Origin: Monosporascus cannonballus
Taxonomy: Eukaryota > Ascomycota > Sordariomycetes > Xylariales
DNA: 64,000 bases
Direction: 5' to 3'
Assembly (NCBI GenBank): GCA_004154925.1
Contig: QJNS01000049.1
Location: 1-64,000 of the forward strand
Both the position numbers and the translations under genes were made by a program. How positions within the stretch are numbered: position 1 is the first letter of the stretch; every line of letters starts with the position of its first letter. The notes below the pieces were generated by a model. The model did not search any database. It saw only the letters and a program-made list of their open reading frames with translations, and was not told the DNA's origin. Shown piece by piece: positions 32,555 through 48,200 of the stretch.

Positions 32555-35500
32555 ATTGTGTCCCTTTTTTAAATTATTAATTTTTAATAACGTTATTATT
32601 AATTTGATATAACGAGTTTCGTAAATCTGGTTGCGTATATTTTTTAATAATTTACTGTTATATTATATTATAAGTAATTGCCGTATTAATTAATACGTAT
32701 TATATTACGTAATTAATTATTTTTTGCTTAGTTTTTTATTATAATCCTTTGTTAATTTTACCATATTTCCTTTTTTTCCTTTTTTTTCGCGTTTATATCT
32801 TTATTTTCTTTTATGTACGGGTTTCGCTTGGTTTCCTTTTTTTAATTTTTATTTCGCTTTTTATATTTGTGTTACGTATTATTTGCGTTCGCCATATATT
32901 TTTTCGTAAATAGTTCCAACAAAAATAATATTTTAATATTAAGGTAAATTAGGATTTTTTTAAAGTTATTTTTTCGACGCCGATAGTAAAATAAATATTA
33001 ATTATATTACGGGCAGTAATAAGTCATATTATATTTACGTAATATAATATTATTTCGATTACCGTATGGTTTGTATTTGGGTTCCGGACGCCTTAAATTA
33101 AGTTATAATTAATTATTATTATAAAATCTTTTACGTAATGAATAATTATTTTTAATATTATTAATATTATTATTTAAGTTTTATTTAAATTTCGATTGTT
33201 TTTTAAAATATTGTTTAATTAATTTTTTAATTCGGTACCGATAATTAAGAATTAATCGATCAATTCGAAAAGGTTTATATTATAAATATTTAATATAAAC
33301 GTTTTAACGTAATTGCGGTCGGTCGTCGACTTAACGTTTTTTGCGAAGCCGAATTTGCCTTTAATACGGTTATTACTAAGGGATATTATTTCCTTAATAT
33401 AATTAAGGTCGATTTTCGATTATTTGAAATCATTACGGAAATCCAGTTTTAATATTATTTTATAAGTTTATAAATATAAATCTTTTGTAATAAATCTTAT
33501 AGTGCTTTTTTTATTATTCCGTAAAGAATTTTTATTTAGGCCTAATTTTAAAATACCTCCACAAATAAAGTAATTTTTGAAAGCCGTTATAGTTTTATAT
33601 TTTTTATTTACGAATACCTTTTGCCCATTTTCCAACGTCTTAACATAATTTCGATAGTTATTAAATATTAGAATTAAAAAAAGCTTTATTTGGTAAAATT
33701 ATTATCAAATTTAAATATCTCAAACGTTTTAAAAATAACAACCAATTTCCGATTAATAACAAATTATATTTTAATTATTTATGCCTTGTTTTCTATAAAA
33801 TACAAAATATTGTTAAAACCTTTCAGGTTTTACGATTAATAAATTTAATAAATATATCCGCTTTTTATTGTTATATATTTTTCCATTATTTTGTGATATT
33901 CCTATATTAATGTCTTTAATACGTTTATTAAAAGTTAATTCATGTAAGTTTTAATAATTAAGCGTAAAAATTTATTTTCAAAAAAAAGTTTATTTTTTTA
34001 TATTATTTAGAAGTTTTTAATCCGTATATAATAAAGAAATTATGTAGCCAAAATTTAAAAATTATTATATAATTAAATAATATTTTAATAGTAATATTTT
34101 TTAACCTTATTTTTTATAATTTTTGAAATTATTAAATAATTAATTTCCGACCGCGTTATTATTATTTTTTAACTTTTAAATGCTTCTATTTTTTATATAT
34201 ATATTTAATTTCTTTTCGTAACGTTATAATATTTTAAGTACATATTCAAAATATTTCCGTGATTTTTACGTATTATATTTGGCGGGCCAGCCTTTTTATT
34301 TAATTAAATATTTATATTACCTCCGGTTATTTCGGTAACGGACAATATTTTTTATTACTTTTTTTTATTTCTTATTAAATCCGATAACGCTATTTAGACG
34401 TCGCCCGGTTTTCGTTTATATTACAGTTTTAATAAAAATGTTGGAAATATATTATATATCAATTATTATTTAATAAAAGAATTACGTTATACGTTAAAAA
34501 CTCTATTCATCTTTTAATCGTAATCTATATATAAATAAATATCAAGTTTTTATTTTTTAATTTGAAATTTTTAATTAATATATTTACTTATTATTTCAAT
34601 CAAAAGTCTATAGATATATCATATTAATTATAATACTCTTTTCGGTTATTATCATTTTTTATTACTAATCGTATATGATTTAATAAATAATATTTTTTTG
34701 GAAAAGTTTTTCATTTTTCATATTTATTTTTTAAATTTTTATAAAACATATTTTATTATTTTTAAATAATACTTATATAAAGTTTCGAACGAAAAACGGG
34801 CAGTAAACATATTTCGCATATTATTATATACGAAATTCTTATTTTGTAATAGCTTTATTTAACTATTTTAAAATTTATTAAAGTAATTACTAAAATAATA
34901 TTTCAGGATTTAATAAATATGTTTTATTTACTTATTAATTTCCGGATAATAAATAGTTAATATTTGCGGTTTCATTTTTGTTTTCTTATAAAGTTCTAGC
35001 TAAAAATTATTTATTTAGCATTTAATTTTATTATTAATAATATCGGCAGACGTATTAAATTTATATTTAATCTTAATATAAAATAATCGGATTAATTCTG
35101 TTATAATGAGGGTTTTAACCGTAAAAATAAATGATTTTAATTTCGCAAAACGGTTAACGATTACCAGGATTACGTTATATTTTAGCCTGTTACAACCTAA
35201 GGTTTTAGAAAATTCTATCATAAAATTTAAAAAAATTGTTTAAAAAGTTTATTTAAAAAATAATGAAAGTTATAATTATTTATATGGTTTATAACGTAAT
35301 CTTATTATGCTCTAGTAATTTGGATATTATTTAATATATTTTTAAATATTATTTATCATATTCTCCTAATAAAATCTTTTAATTATTAATTTTAACATAC
35401 GGATATATTTTATATATTTTATTTCTAAATTACTATAATATTATTTAATCAATTATTGTCGTAAAATCTTTTATAACTAAATTATAAATGTATCCCGAAA

Positions 35501-38500
35501 TTATAAAACTTTATTTAAATCTAGAAAATATTTTTATTTTATTTTAATTTAATATTTAATTATTCGTATTAATTTTATAATATTGAATTCCTAGTTTATT
35601 ATTTTCGAACTTAATTATATAATTATTTAAAAACCTTTAAATATAAAATCATTCCGTTTTTAAGCAGTTTTTTTATTAAAACAGGTAAAATATATTAATT
35701 ATAAATAATAATTTTAATATTAATTTCGCTTTTCTTAAATTCTTTAAAATCAGATTAAAATATGGTTATAATCTTCGGTTATTCTTATTTAATTATTAAT
35801 CGTATTATTATTACGATTCGTACTTATATTATTATTTATAAACTTTAAATTTGGCATACATATAGGTTTCTATTTATTTTCGTTTTTCGAAAACTTTATA
35901 TAATTATATAATAAAAGTTTTCTATTTTTTTAAATAAATAATAATTACTTAAATTTCCATTACTTAAAAATTATCTGGATATTTTATAATAAATTAATCT
36001 TGCGTGATTTGTATACGGCTTTTTATCTTTTTATAAAACTTTAAATTACGTTATATATTTACAACCTGTTTTTGAATATTTGTTCACATATTATTCGTAA
36101 ATGCGAAGTTTTAAATAATATAAGGATTACATTTTTATACATAATTGTTTTTAATATATAATCCGAGTATTGAAATAGCCTATTTGCCAGATTAACGGCG
36201 TCCGGTCGATATTAAATCTTAAAATTAAATTACGGAAAATAATAAATTTATTAAGTAAATTTTTTTTAAGTTACGAGCCGGCGCCTTCATTATATCCTTT
36301 AACGGTATATAATCGGTAAATAATAAAAAAACTTTTTCGTACCCTCAAGATATTACAGTGAATATTTTAAGCTTTTTATAATTATTAATAAATTTTATTA
36401 CTTTATAATTTACCGTTTTTCGGTCAAATTTAATTTTTGCAATTAATATATAATTAGGCGTTAATGATTTCTGTATTTTTATACAAATACTTTTACTATA
36501 ACTTTTATTAAGCCGTTTATTTTAACCCTGGTATTTTTAACGTTATTTTAATATCAGAAGATGGTCGCCGATTAAAAAATAATTTTTAAATTTGGAACAT
36601 TTCTTTAATTTTTTCAGGTTATCAGAATTTTATTATTTTATGTTTATTTTATACTATTTTTAAAAACTTAATAATAAGTTCGGTAATATATAAATAATAG
36701 GCCATAAATTTCTAATAAAAATTTTCAAATCTTAAAAATATTTAAATATTATAAATTAATTTTTGCTTTAGTTATATTTCGATAATATTAACCCGTCGGC
36801 GGTTCATTTCCAAACCGTGAATATTACTTACAAATTTTAGGAATTTTATTTTTTTAAAAAGGATTTGTATTTAAACGTTTTAGTAAATCATTAATATTAT
36901 AATAACCGTTTGTAAATCAATTAAAAATATTTTGTACATTTTTTTTCGTTTACAGAATAAATAATTATATTATTTAAATAAATTACGTATATATAATCGA
37001 TTGACGTAACTAATACCTTATGTATATAGGCTTTAAAAGTAATTAACGCATTACTAAGGTTAAATAATATAATTATATATTTAAATTGTTCTTAATACAT
37101 TTGGAAAACCGTTATTTATTATTTTTTTTATTCTTAATACGGTAATAAATATTATTAAAATTAATTTTCAAAAATATTTTAATGAATTTTAAACAATTTA
37201 TTATTTTTATAGTTAAAAATAAAATGTATTAGTTTTTTATCGTTTCTTAATTTAGCCGTGTATATTTGACGTATAATCAAAAATTACCATCCTTTTTAAG
37301 TAAAAATAATATTAAGATTTTTAAGTTTATTTTCGAATAACGTATCCGATTTACTTTTAGGTTTTTTCTAATATATTTTTCGAATATTCTTTGGAGGTTT
37401 CCGAAATAAGATAAAGTAGGCCGAATAAAAACGTTTTCCTTGAGATCAGACTTATTATATATTTTGTGCTTAATAATTCAGGTATTTCTTTCGTTATTTT
37501 TTCGAAATATATTTGCCGAAAGTTTTTTAAGTATAAAAAGAGGTTAATTAATTCTTATTCTTTTATTTCCCGCATTCAGGAATATTTAGTTTTTCGGTTA
37601 AATTTATTAAATTAATAATATAAATTTGTTTACTGGAAAATGTTAGGTTTGAGATTTTTTATTTATCAACCTTTTATAACCGCCTGTATAATTATTAATA
37701 TATAATTATATTTAATAAGATTTGTAATTTATTTATTTTAGATTTAAATAATAAAAAATCGGGCGTTTTTCGATTATGGCAATGTAAAAAGTAAATTTAT
37801 TTAAATCTTTATTCGTTTTTATTATTATTTATTATATTAATACGAAATTTGTACGCTTTACAATATTTAATATACGTATTATTACGGCCGATCAAACCTA
37901 GAATATTTACCGAAATTAATTAAAGATTAAGCTTTTCGCTTAATTTTCTTTTTATAATATTTATTTATATTCCCGTTTTCATATTTATTGATATTATTAT
38001 ATTTTCCGTATTTCTTTTTAATAAATCTCTTTTTTTAAAAAGCGGTTTTATTCCGACCTTTTCATAATTATTAGCCGAAATAAATTAAATATATATGTTT
38101 ATTCCAACTTTTCTTTAGGTTTACGTTTAAGATTTAATTTGATTCATCGTTATATATTATAACGTTTTATACGGTTTTCGGAAATCGGTTTTTATATAAA
38201 CGGGATAATAATGTTTTTATATTCCTTTAATATATAATATACGTTTTTATAATTGAACTTTTTATAATTATAGTACTTAAATATGGTTTTTTCAAAAATT
38301 AAAGGTATTAAATTGTTCGGATTTATTTTAATCGGAATTATATCGGCGATTATTTATTTTTCGAATATAAAAACGCCTATAATTCTTATTGTTTTTATAT
38401 ATCGCTATTAATTGATTTTGCCAATATCTTTTCCCGAAAGCTTTAAAATAAAATTATTTATTTTTAATAATATTTTTAACAGAAAATAATCGCTTTCTTT

Positions 38501-39521
38501 TCGTTTTTTCTAATCGTTTTAATAATATTTTGCCCTATTTAGTACGTTAGTAATTCGTTTTAATTTAAAGTTTTTTCGTGATAAAATATTTGGTCACTTT
38601 AATATTAATTTATAAAAATAATTAAAAATAAAACGTTTATTATTTTGATTATTTGCCGGATTAAAAACGTACGTAAGCTTTATTTTATAAATTAAGAACT
38701 TTTGTTTAAAGTTAAAATTTAACGGTAATTAATCGGATAGTTATTATAATTCTATTAATCATTCTTTATATTCCTTATTAAAAAAATAAAATTTGTATAA
38801 TGTCTTTAAATAAAAATCTATAAGCTTTTTATTTTTAATATTTTTTCCTAATTAAAGTAATTAAGCGTAATATGGTTTAATCGTAAAACATTCGTAATAA
38901 AAACGTCCATATAACTTATGGCCTATTAGATATAAATAAAAATATTTGGCCTTGGCCTTTCGGCGTAAATTTCCGTAATAGTTTTTATTTAATTCTTTTT
39001 TTAATTAATACCTATTCGAAAAACTTCTAATAATTATGATGCGGTATTTATTTATCGCCCTTAAGTTTTTATATCAATATCGTAATTAATTTATAAAGGT
39101 TTATTTTTTTAACTTATATTATTACTTATTATTCGGCTAATTATCGGAATAATTCTGAATATTATTCGTTTTGTTAATAAATAATTTCTAAAAGTTGGTT
39201 ATTACTAAATGGTTTAACTTTTTTTATTTTAAATTCCGGGACGCGGTTATTATATTACGTTTATTTTCCGACCGTTTAGCTAACGGTTAACTGGATATAT
39301 TCTTATTATATATATAATATAGTTCGGGATTTCGGAAATTATAGTCTTTTACTTGTTAAAATTCCGTTATAGGCTTTTTTGCCTGTTCCCGTACCGTGAT
39401 CGATTGTTCGTCGGTTGGGTTCCGATCGGCAGTTTTTTCGATTAATAACCTAAGTTTATTTTGCAGTCGGCGAGCTTTGCTTTTAATAATTATTACCTTA
39501 TTTTTTATAGTAAATGGAAAA
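32555..39521 (-). pseudogene. Element D gag-pol, RIP-inactivated
   Basis: On the minus strand the RT catalytic region reads VIYLNNIIIYSVNEKK at about 36986-36939, with YLNN (RIPped YLDD) at 36980-36969. It is followed by the usual Gypsy spacing, so gag and protease lie toward 39.5 kb and RNase H and integrase toward 32.6 kb. I could not confidently place integrase residues or a chromodomain. Short minus-strand open stretches such as 35221-35015 are fragments of this polyprotein. Confidence 0.6.
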
Positions 39522-39729
39522 TGTATAAAATAATAGATAATTATAAGCTGGGTAAGGTGGTCTTTAACCAGTTATAAAGCAGATTTTACGAAATAAGTGT
39601 GTTAGGTTATTTCCATCTCGCATTTTTTACTAGCTGCCAAATGGTGGATTTATATTAGTAAGTGGGTCGGTGGCTGATCGGTGGCTGATCGGCTACCAGC
39701 CTTATCCTTATAGGGGCTGTATTTTCACA
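39522..39729 (-). repeat. LTR of element D (5' end of the element)
   Basis: Partner of 32349-32554. It holds a local 11-bp tandem duplication, (gtggctgatcg) x2, near 39670-39695 that is not clean in the other copy. Confidence 0.8.
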
Positions 39730-41998
39730 GTAGAATTTTACGGCATATACTTATAAGGATTAGAAATACGATAATTTTTGCAAATGTATTAACGACCTTA
39801 TAAAATAAGTTTTAAAGTTAGTATTTTTAACAATTAAAAAAAATTAATTTTTTTAGAAAGAAATATACGAAAGTAATATGTTAACCTGGGCGAATTTCGT
39901 AAAATGTACAATAATATATTTTTAATTAATATTCAACGGAAATACCGTAAAACAGTAAAGTAACCTTCGAAATTTAGCAAAAGGTTAAACGAATAAATCG
40001 TCAAATAGCAAAAGATTATGGTTTTAGAATAACGATATGGTATTCTAGAAACGAAAATGACGATTATATGAATTAATAACTTATGCATAATATTAGATCT
40101 TATAGTTGGGATATGGATTATTATTTTCCAGATAATAATAAAAACCAAAACCGATAACGATACGTTTAATTTCTAGAAAGCGATAATTAACTTTCTGGAT
40201 TATTAAGCTATAGCCCATCTTATATTTATATTACGAAACATTAAAATCACGTTTTTAACGTTTTACGGGATATTTGCAAACTTTTCTAACTAAAACGATT
40301 TTAATTAGGAAAATCCCAAGGATATTAACTTTTAATTGCGAGAAACAAGCTTAAGCGGCAAGCCGAAATAAAATAACCGTAAAAACTCTGATATAAACCG
40401 AAACGGTAATAGGCGAAAACGTCAGAAATTAAACGTATAAGGTATTCGTTACAAAACGTACCTAATTAATTATTATATATTATTTAATTATTATTATGTA
40501 TTCCATTGCAAAATTTTAAAAAGTTTTCGTTTTAACGATGAAATAGTAATATATATCTAAGGACGAACTTCTGCCAATTAATCTTTAAAAGAAGAAATCA
40601 ACTACTTATCGAAAATTATAAAAAAATCTATTATATAAAAGGTAGATTAACTTTTAAAAGAGGTACGACGAATATTAACATATTTTTTGATTATTAATTA
40701 ATGTGACGCTATAAATACTGTATTTTACATTTTAAAGAATTTAATTATTTTAGATTTAATGTTTACGATATATATTTTTAACTTAATTAACAAATTCCTA
40801 AACTTTAAACATATTATATAAGGTTATAAAATATATATAAGTAATAACTTTATCCTAAGTAAGGGGTATAAAAGAATTAATATAATTTTTCGAAACCCTA
40901 GCGGTATAAAAGCGTTATTTTTGTATAACGAAACTGGTTACGAAAATCTCGTATATAATTTGATATTATTCCGGCAGTTCTGAAAAAATAGTATTAATAA
41001 AATAATAAAGGAATTAATAATTACATTTTAAATAAATATAATTAAATAATTATTACGTTATTAAATAAGTCTAATTAATTCGTTATCGAAAATATTAACG
41101 TAATAATATCTTATATAACCTTAGTTATTTATAACTGAAACGTTAACTTCAGGATCATAAAATCATTACGGATCGGTAACAATACTATATAGTATTTAAA
41201 ATTAGACCATCCAGATCTCGAAGTAATCGCTTAATTATAACCCTATACGAAAAGAATCCGCTTGAAAGATCTTATAATAATCGAATACTAATCATATAGC
41301 AAGGCGAAAGCTAAAAGGCTAATATGCCGCGAACTAAAAAAATTATTTCGATTAAAATAAAAAATTGCTATTTGATTTTATAAAGTTTGAAAAAAATCCT
41401 AAAAAATATAGATACGTTATATTTACAATCGTCAGATACTTAGGTTTTATTTAGAAAAGTATCTTAAAAACGGAAAACAGAATATATTAATTACAGTATT
41501 TCGATATTTTCTAAGAATCATAAAATAACAAAATAAGGTCCTCTTATAAGTAATGGAACGCGATAACGAGATCCTAAAAAACCACCAATTTCAAAATATG
41601 TTTTAATCGCCTTTTTTGATATTAGACTTCAACCTTTAATATTATATACCCAAGTTCAAAACGGAGGTATAAAAGGTTTAAAAAGTGTAATTATGAAAAA
41701 AACGATTATAATATAAAATAACGCTAAATTATTTCCGTTCTTAATTATATATATTTTTGAAGTACTAATATATTTATATAATCGTATTTCTAAATACGTA
41801 TTTCTTTTGGTAAACCTCTATGAAATCTATTATATTTATATAACGTACAAAAACGGCGTTATAATACTTGATCAAAAGCCTTAATAAACTTACTTACGAT
41901 TATACGGCTGTATGGCTTACGTTATAATAATTACTACTATAAAAAAAATAAAAATTTCAAAAGCTAAATCACAAAAAATAGATTAGCTATTTCGTCGG
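39730..41998 (+). pseudogene. Copia H gag/protease/integrase fragment
   Basis: RIPped plus-strand coding remnant. Around 41190-41325 it reads LDHPDLEVIA followed by a C-x2-C-like SKAKAKR tract with His and Cys partly mutated, the gag-pre-integrase zinc region of Ty1/Copia. Around 41765-41995 come KYVFLL, YEIYYIYIT and YGC(M)AY-like blocks and then AISYFVG, matching the integrase C-terminus of fungal Copia elements. The frame is cut at 41998 by element E and resumes at 61594 with GYRFTNIYQI. An open minus-strand frame at 39933-40148 is a shadow. Confidence 0.65.
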
Positions 41999-42353
41999 TG
42001 TGATGACCCAACGAACTACGGTCTCCAGAAACGGTCTGCCATGACCCAACCACGATTGTGTAGTGGGATAAGTAATCACGTGACGGTTTACCAACTTACT
42101 AGTAGTGAGCCAGTGAGCCGGATTATCAACTTACTAGTGGTAAGGCAGTAAGCCACATCAAAATATATACGTTTATTATTTTCATTGTTTAAATAGTTCT
42201 AACTCGCAATATAATATCGTTACCTAAGGTACTTTTGGTATTACGAAACGTAATACGATACCGTATTTATTATTCAGATTTTTACGATACTCTTATTTAT
42301 ATAAACCCGTACGATTAAGGTTTAATAATTAATTAAACCTTTTAACCGTTGTA
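41999..42353 (+). repeat. 5' LTR of element E
   Basis: It begins tgtgatgacccaacgaac and ends ccgttgta. An internal near-duplication of the (ca)acttactagt(a/g)gt motif at about 42098-42145 explains its greater length than the 3' LTR. Confidence 0.8.
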
Positions 42354-44895
42354 CCTTTAAAATTCTTATTTAATAATACCGTTAAATTTTAAACAATATT
42401 GCCAATATTATATTTACTAGCAAGCAACCCGAATAACTTATTTACCAAATCCTTAACTACCGGATAATAAAATTGAATCCGAGGACGAAAAAAAAATCTC
42501 GCTTTTTTTGCGAAAATGTTTTTCGACGTCTGGATATCATAAACGAACGCATTATTTAATTTGAAAAAATAATAATAATCTTACGATATCACTTTAAGCC
42601 GCTTAAAAAAGATTTAAGAAAAGAAAACCTTCAGAAACCGGAAAGCTTTTTCGAATAAACCAAATTATTTAATTAAATTCCATTAAGAAATTAAAAAAAT
42701 GGTTTTAAGATTTTTAAGGCAGATTTTTTCGACGGGATTTCGATCAAGTTATAATTATTTTTGATTTAATGCCATATATGTTTTAAGTATTTTTTTATTT
42801 AATATATTATATTTATTGTACTAATAGAATTTATAATTAAATAATTCATTAAAAATACGGTTATTGCATTTGAATCTATCATAAAAAATATAATATTTTA
42901 TTAATTGAAAAATAACATCTAAAAATAATACGAATTTATAACGATTTACGAATAATTGGAATGAATATTAACGAAAACCTTTGGAATAATAAACGAAAAG
43001 ATAAAAATTGAAATATAAATTTAATAATTATAATAAAAAAGATTTATATTTAATTATGATAAAACATTAAATTAATCAGCCGTGAAGTAGAATTAGGAAT
43101 ACAAAATCTTAATAGTTATATTTTTTAATAATTTAAAAAAGGAAATAACAAAAATGTGTTTTAAACTTAATCGTCCTTATTATATATTAAATTATATTTT
43201 TATAATAAATAAAATCAACGATTAAGTATACCTAAAATATATCAAAGGTATAAAAACACAGAAAATAATAAACCCTAATATACGATTAATATTAACATTT
43301 TTCGATCTTATAATATTGTATAGAACATAAAATTCAAACTTATAAAATTAAAAGTTATTTATAAAAAATATTAAAGCCAAATTAAATGCTATAATTATAA
43401 TCAAATGGGATATAAGGTAATATAATGTAAGGTATATAAAAACCCCTATTAAAATAATTGAAAACTTATACCTAAAGGATAATTTAAAAGGAATTAAAAA
43501 ACCGAAAATAAATCCATTAATATAATTGGGCCTAGGTACATATTAGGTCCCTTATGGTAAAAGGTTTAATAAGGATTATTACGATAAAGAATGCGACAAA
43601 AAATACGAGAAATCAAAAAGCTGGTTTAAAAAATATTTCGAATATAATCAAGAGAATTATAAGGATAATTATGCAAATATTAGAACTAAATAAAAGATAT
43701 TTATCCCGAAACCTTGAATCGACATAACAAAATATACGTTATATATTTTCGACGAAGAGAATATTCTAATTACGAAAAATAGAAATAATATATATATAGA
43801 CAAATTACTTCTATATATTATAAAAGATCAGACATTTTTATTTATATCGGAAATAATAAAAATAACGATTAATAATATCGATACTTTCGATTTATAACCT
43901 TAAGAAATATTTAATAATCAGCCGAAATACAAAAGTTGGTCTAAAAGAAAACAATATGAATAAAAAACCCTTTTATGATTTCTAGGAATATAATTATTAA
44001 ACAAAAAAGGCCTTAATTTAATCCATAGCAAAAAAGAATTATTAAAAAGCTATTACGGACTTTCATTTTTAATTAATATTTATTATAAACCTTGACGAAG
44101 AAAATATTATTTAAGGAAAAATACACTAATTTATAAAAAAGTTTCACAATCATAATTAAGACGACATAAAATAAAATATAATCGTAAATATAAGAAAATG
44201 ATATATTCGATAAGAAAAAGGATTGTAGCAAAATTAAAAATAATTAATAAAATTTAAAAAAGCAATATGGCGGTAATAACGATGAATAGAGCAACTTCAC
44301 GCGTTAAACAAAAAAATAGAAATAAAACTTAATAAACTCGAACAGAAATTAAAAGAAAAAGGTTACGTATAAGAAAGCTGTAAAATAACAAAACCTAGAA
44401 AAATTAAAAGAAACTTTTAAAAAACGCTTTAAACGCGACGAATAAAGCCGTTAATAACCTTATTACTTTAGATATACTAATAAGAACGTATTAGTATATT
44501 ATAATAATAAATTACGGAATTCTGGGCAATCGTTATATTATATCGGATTTGGTTAATAAGCTTAGATTGCTGTAAAGATATAAATTAAAACCATATATAA
44601 CGATAAATACCATAGATAAAGAATTAGCTTACGATAACGAAAGAATTACAGGCGAAATTAATTATTTTAACATTTTTATTTAAGGACAATACCAAATAAT
44701 TAATTTCGATATCGTTTTAATTAGGAATTACGACATAATCATATGATTACTATGGATACGCCAATGCGGAGTTTTAATTAATGGCGGAATTAGTCAAATA
44801 AGGTTTATTTTATATCACATTAACAGATTAAGGAAAAACAAATTAAGATTTTAATATTTAATCGATAATAACGACGAATATAGGCATAGGAATAC
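42354..44895 (+). pseudogene. Element E gag and start of pol
   Basis: Family-A gag remnant on the plus strand: an acidic, charged start near 42480 (ESEDEKKIS-like) rather than element C's RIRKLEKEIRQ start, a capsid region, and a zinc-knuckle zone near 43380-43460 heavily mutated. The frame continues toward the protease and stops at 44895, where copy F begins. Nearly all stops are TAA/TAG. Confidence 0.6.
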
Positions 44896-45291
44896 TGTTA
44901 TGACCTAACGGTCTTGGCTTCCTAGCGGACGGTCGGGCCCACGAAAAAGACAAACCCCGACACCCGCCAAGATATTACGTAACCTGGTTAAAGGTCTTAA
45001 GGTGCCAAGCATCTTAAGCCCCTTAAGGCAGCGAAAAGGTTTAAAAGGTTCAACGAACTTAAGGGTTTAAGCCGTTTACGGACCTTAATATAAAAAAATA
45101 TATATACGTTTATTATTTCTATAATTTAAATAATTTTAGTTTATAATAATAATTAGTTACTTAAAATACTTTTGGTATTACAAAACGTTATACGTTATTA
45201 TATTTATTACTTAAATTTCTAGGATACTTTTATTAATATAAACACGTATAATTAAGAATTAATAATTAGTTAAATCTTTTAAATATTATGT
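44896..45291 (+). repeat. 5' LTR of copy F
   Basis: Same LTR subtype as the un-RIPped solo LTR at 21109-21511 (shared start tgttatgacctaac, cttggctt, cttaagccccttaag-like middle). The end is placed by alignment with element E and is uncertain by a few bases. Confidence 0.7.
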
Positions 45292-48200
45292 CTTTTAAAA
45301 TTTTATTTAATAATACCATTAAATTTTAGGTATTAACGCCGATATTATATTTATTAATAAATAATCCAAATTACTCATTTATCAAATCCCTAATTACTTC
45401 GATATTACAATTAAATCCGAAAAAGAAAAAAAAACCTCGTTTTTTTCGTAAAGAAACTTTTCGATATCTGGATCTTATGAACGAATGCATTATTTAGCTT
45501 AAAAGAGATAATAATAATCTTAAGACATTTTTTAACCCGTTTATAAGGAATTTTAAAAAAAATGGTTTTCGAAATTAGGAAACTTTTTCGAATAAACCAA
45601 ATTATTTAATTAAATTTTAATAAAAAGTTAAAAAAGGTTTTCAAAATTTTGAAACTAAAACTATTCAACGGAACCTTAATTAAATTATAATTATTTTTAA
45701 CTTGATACCGAATATATTTTCGGTATTTTTCTATTCGATTTAATATACTTATTATACGAATTAAATTCGTAATAAAATACTATATTAAAAATACAATTAG
45801 TTAATTTAAATTTATTATAAAAAAATATGTTATTTTGTCGGTCGAAAAACGAAACTCAAAAATAATGCAAGTTTATAATAATTACGAATAATTTAAGCAA
45901 ATATTAACGAAAGTTTTCGGAATAATAAACGAAAAAATTAAAGCCGAAATATAAACCTAATAATTATAATAAAAAGGATCAATATTGAATTACGGTAATA
46001 CGTTAATCCAGTTAGTTAATAAGCTAAATTAAGAATACGAAATATTAATAATCAAGATTGTCAACGGCCTGAAAAAAGAAATATCAAAAAACTTTTTAAG
46101 CTGTACTGACCTAATTATTTATTGGATTACATCATTATAATAATTAAGATGGGCGATCGATAATATATATAATATATTAAAGGTACTAGAAGGAAAAACG
46201 ATAATAAGCCCGGAGTTACGGCTAGTATTAATATTTCTTAACATAATAATATTTTTTACGGCATAATATTAGGATTTATGCAATTGGAAATTACTTATAA
46301 AAAAGTTAAAGCTAAAATAAATAATATACTTATAATAAAACAGGACATAATGTATTATAATATAAAACACCTAAAAAACCCCGTTAGAATAACTGGAAAC
46401 ATATACTTAAAAATTAATCTGGAAAGATTTTAAAAAAAAACCGAAAACAAATCTATTAATATAATATAACCCAAATATATATTAGGTCCGCCATAGCAAA
46501 AGGTCCAGCAAAAACCATTACGGTAAGAAATTCGACGAAAAATACGAAAAACCAGAAAGCTGCTTCGATAAATATTACGAATATAACAAAAAGCATTACA
46601 TTGATAATTACGCGAATACCAGGACTAGATAAAGGAAATTTGTCCCGGAACCCCTAATTAATAAGGCAAAATATATGCGATATATTGTCGACGACGAGAA
46701 TATCCCGATTATAAGGAATAAAAATAATACATATACGGACAGATTATTGTTACGGATCCCCCAGCAGACCCATTCTGAAGGCCCCAGGGCTGTAAAAATG
46801 GAAAAGCTCCACATTCTAAGTCACGTGACTTAGAGTAATCTAACTGATTTATTAGATCACATACATCGCTGTGATCTAGGTGATCTAACAGATCCAAAAG
46901 ATCAGTATCACACTAGTAGAATAAAGAGAGATATAAGACTTCAAGTTTCTTATGTAAATAGCAACCTACTTGGTTTTTCGTTCCTTAACTATCAATCTAA
47001 GTGCCCAATTAAGAGATAACTGCACCGTTTTTTAATTGAGGAAAAAGTCTTTAAATCTCTTTAACGAACAAACCACTGAATCATTCTTCGCCCTATTGTT
47101 ACCTGCAAATCAAGACCCCATTTCGAATACGGCTCATATCTCCAGGTGGATATCTGACAGGTTGGTTACAATTATTTGTATGTATTTTAAACAATTTGAT
47201 TTTCCATACTCTATCGGAAATAATAAAAACGATAAATAATAATATCGCTACTTTTGATTTATAATTCTAAAATATATTTAGCAACTGGCCGAAATAAAAA
47301 TCTAATTACAAGGAAAATAATATTTAGAAGAAAACCATTTTTAATATTCCTAGTAGTCTAATTATTAAACGAAAAAAAATTAATTTAATATATAATTAAA
47401 AATTATTATTAAAAAGTTATTATAAATTTCCATTTTCAATTGGTATTTATTACAAATCATTTCGAAAAAAGAATAGTAAGAAAAAAATCCGTTAATTTAT
47501 AAACGAACGTTAAAACAATAATTGAAATACCGCATAATAAAATGTAATTAAAAAATAAGGAGAATAATTTATTCGATAATGAAAAAGATTATAATAAAAT
47601 AAAAAATAATTGATATAGTTCAAAGAAATAATATGCCGGCAATAATAATAAGTATAATAGCTTAATGCACTAAACGAAAAAACAGAAATAAGTATCGATA
47701 TATTTAAATAAAAATTCAAAAAAGGTTTTTTATAAAAAAGCCGTAGGATGATAAAACTTAAAAAAGTTAAAAAGATTTTTTTAAAAGGAGCTTTAAATGT
47801 AACGATAAAAACCCTAAATAACGTTATTATTTAAACTATACGTATCGGAACGCATTGGTACATCGTAATAATGGATTACGAAACTTTGAGCGGATATGAT
47901 ATTGTACTGGATATGGTTAATAAGTGTAAATTCTTATAAAGATATAAGTTAAAACTCTATATAAGGACGAATACCGAAAGTTAAGAATTTGCTTACGATA
48001 ACTGAAAAACCATACGCGAAATTAATTATTTCAAAAATTTTATTTAAGGACGATATTAAATAGTTAATTTTAATATTATTTTATTTAGAAATTACGATAT
48101 AATCTTAAAATTACTCTAAATACATTGATACGAAATCTTAATTAATGTCAGGATTAACCAAATTAAATTCTCCTTATATCTCATTAACAAATAAAAAAAG

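Larger units (their letters stand above)
32349..39729 (-). mobile_element. Ty3/Gypsy element D, minus strand, nested in Copia H
   Basis: Direct LTRs of 206 and 208 bp (32349-32554, 39522-39729) bound a 7.4-kb element. The flanks ttaga (32344-32348) and gtaga (39730-39734) match at 4 of 5 positions. The plus strand is T-rich inside, the reverse of elements A-C, and RT motifs are found on the minus strand. It is RIPped. Confidence 0.8.
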
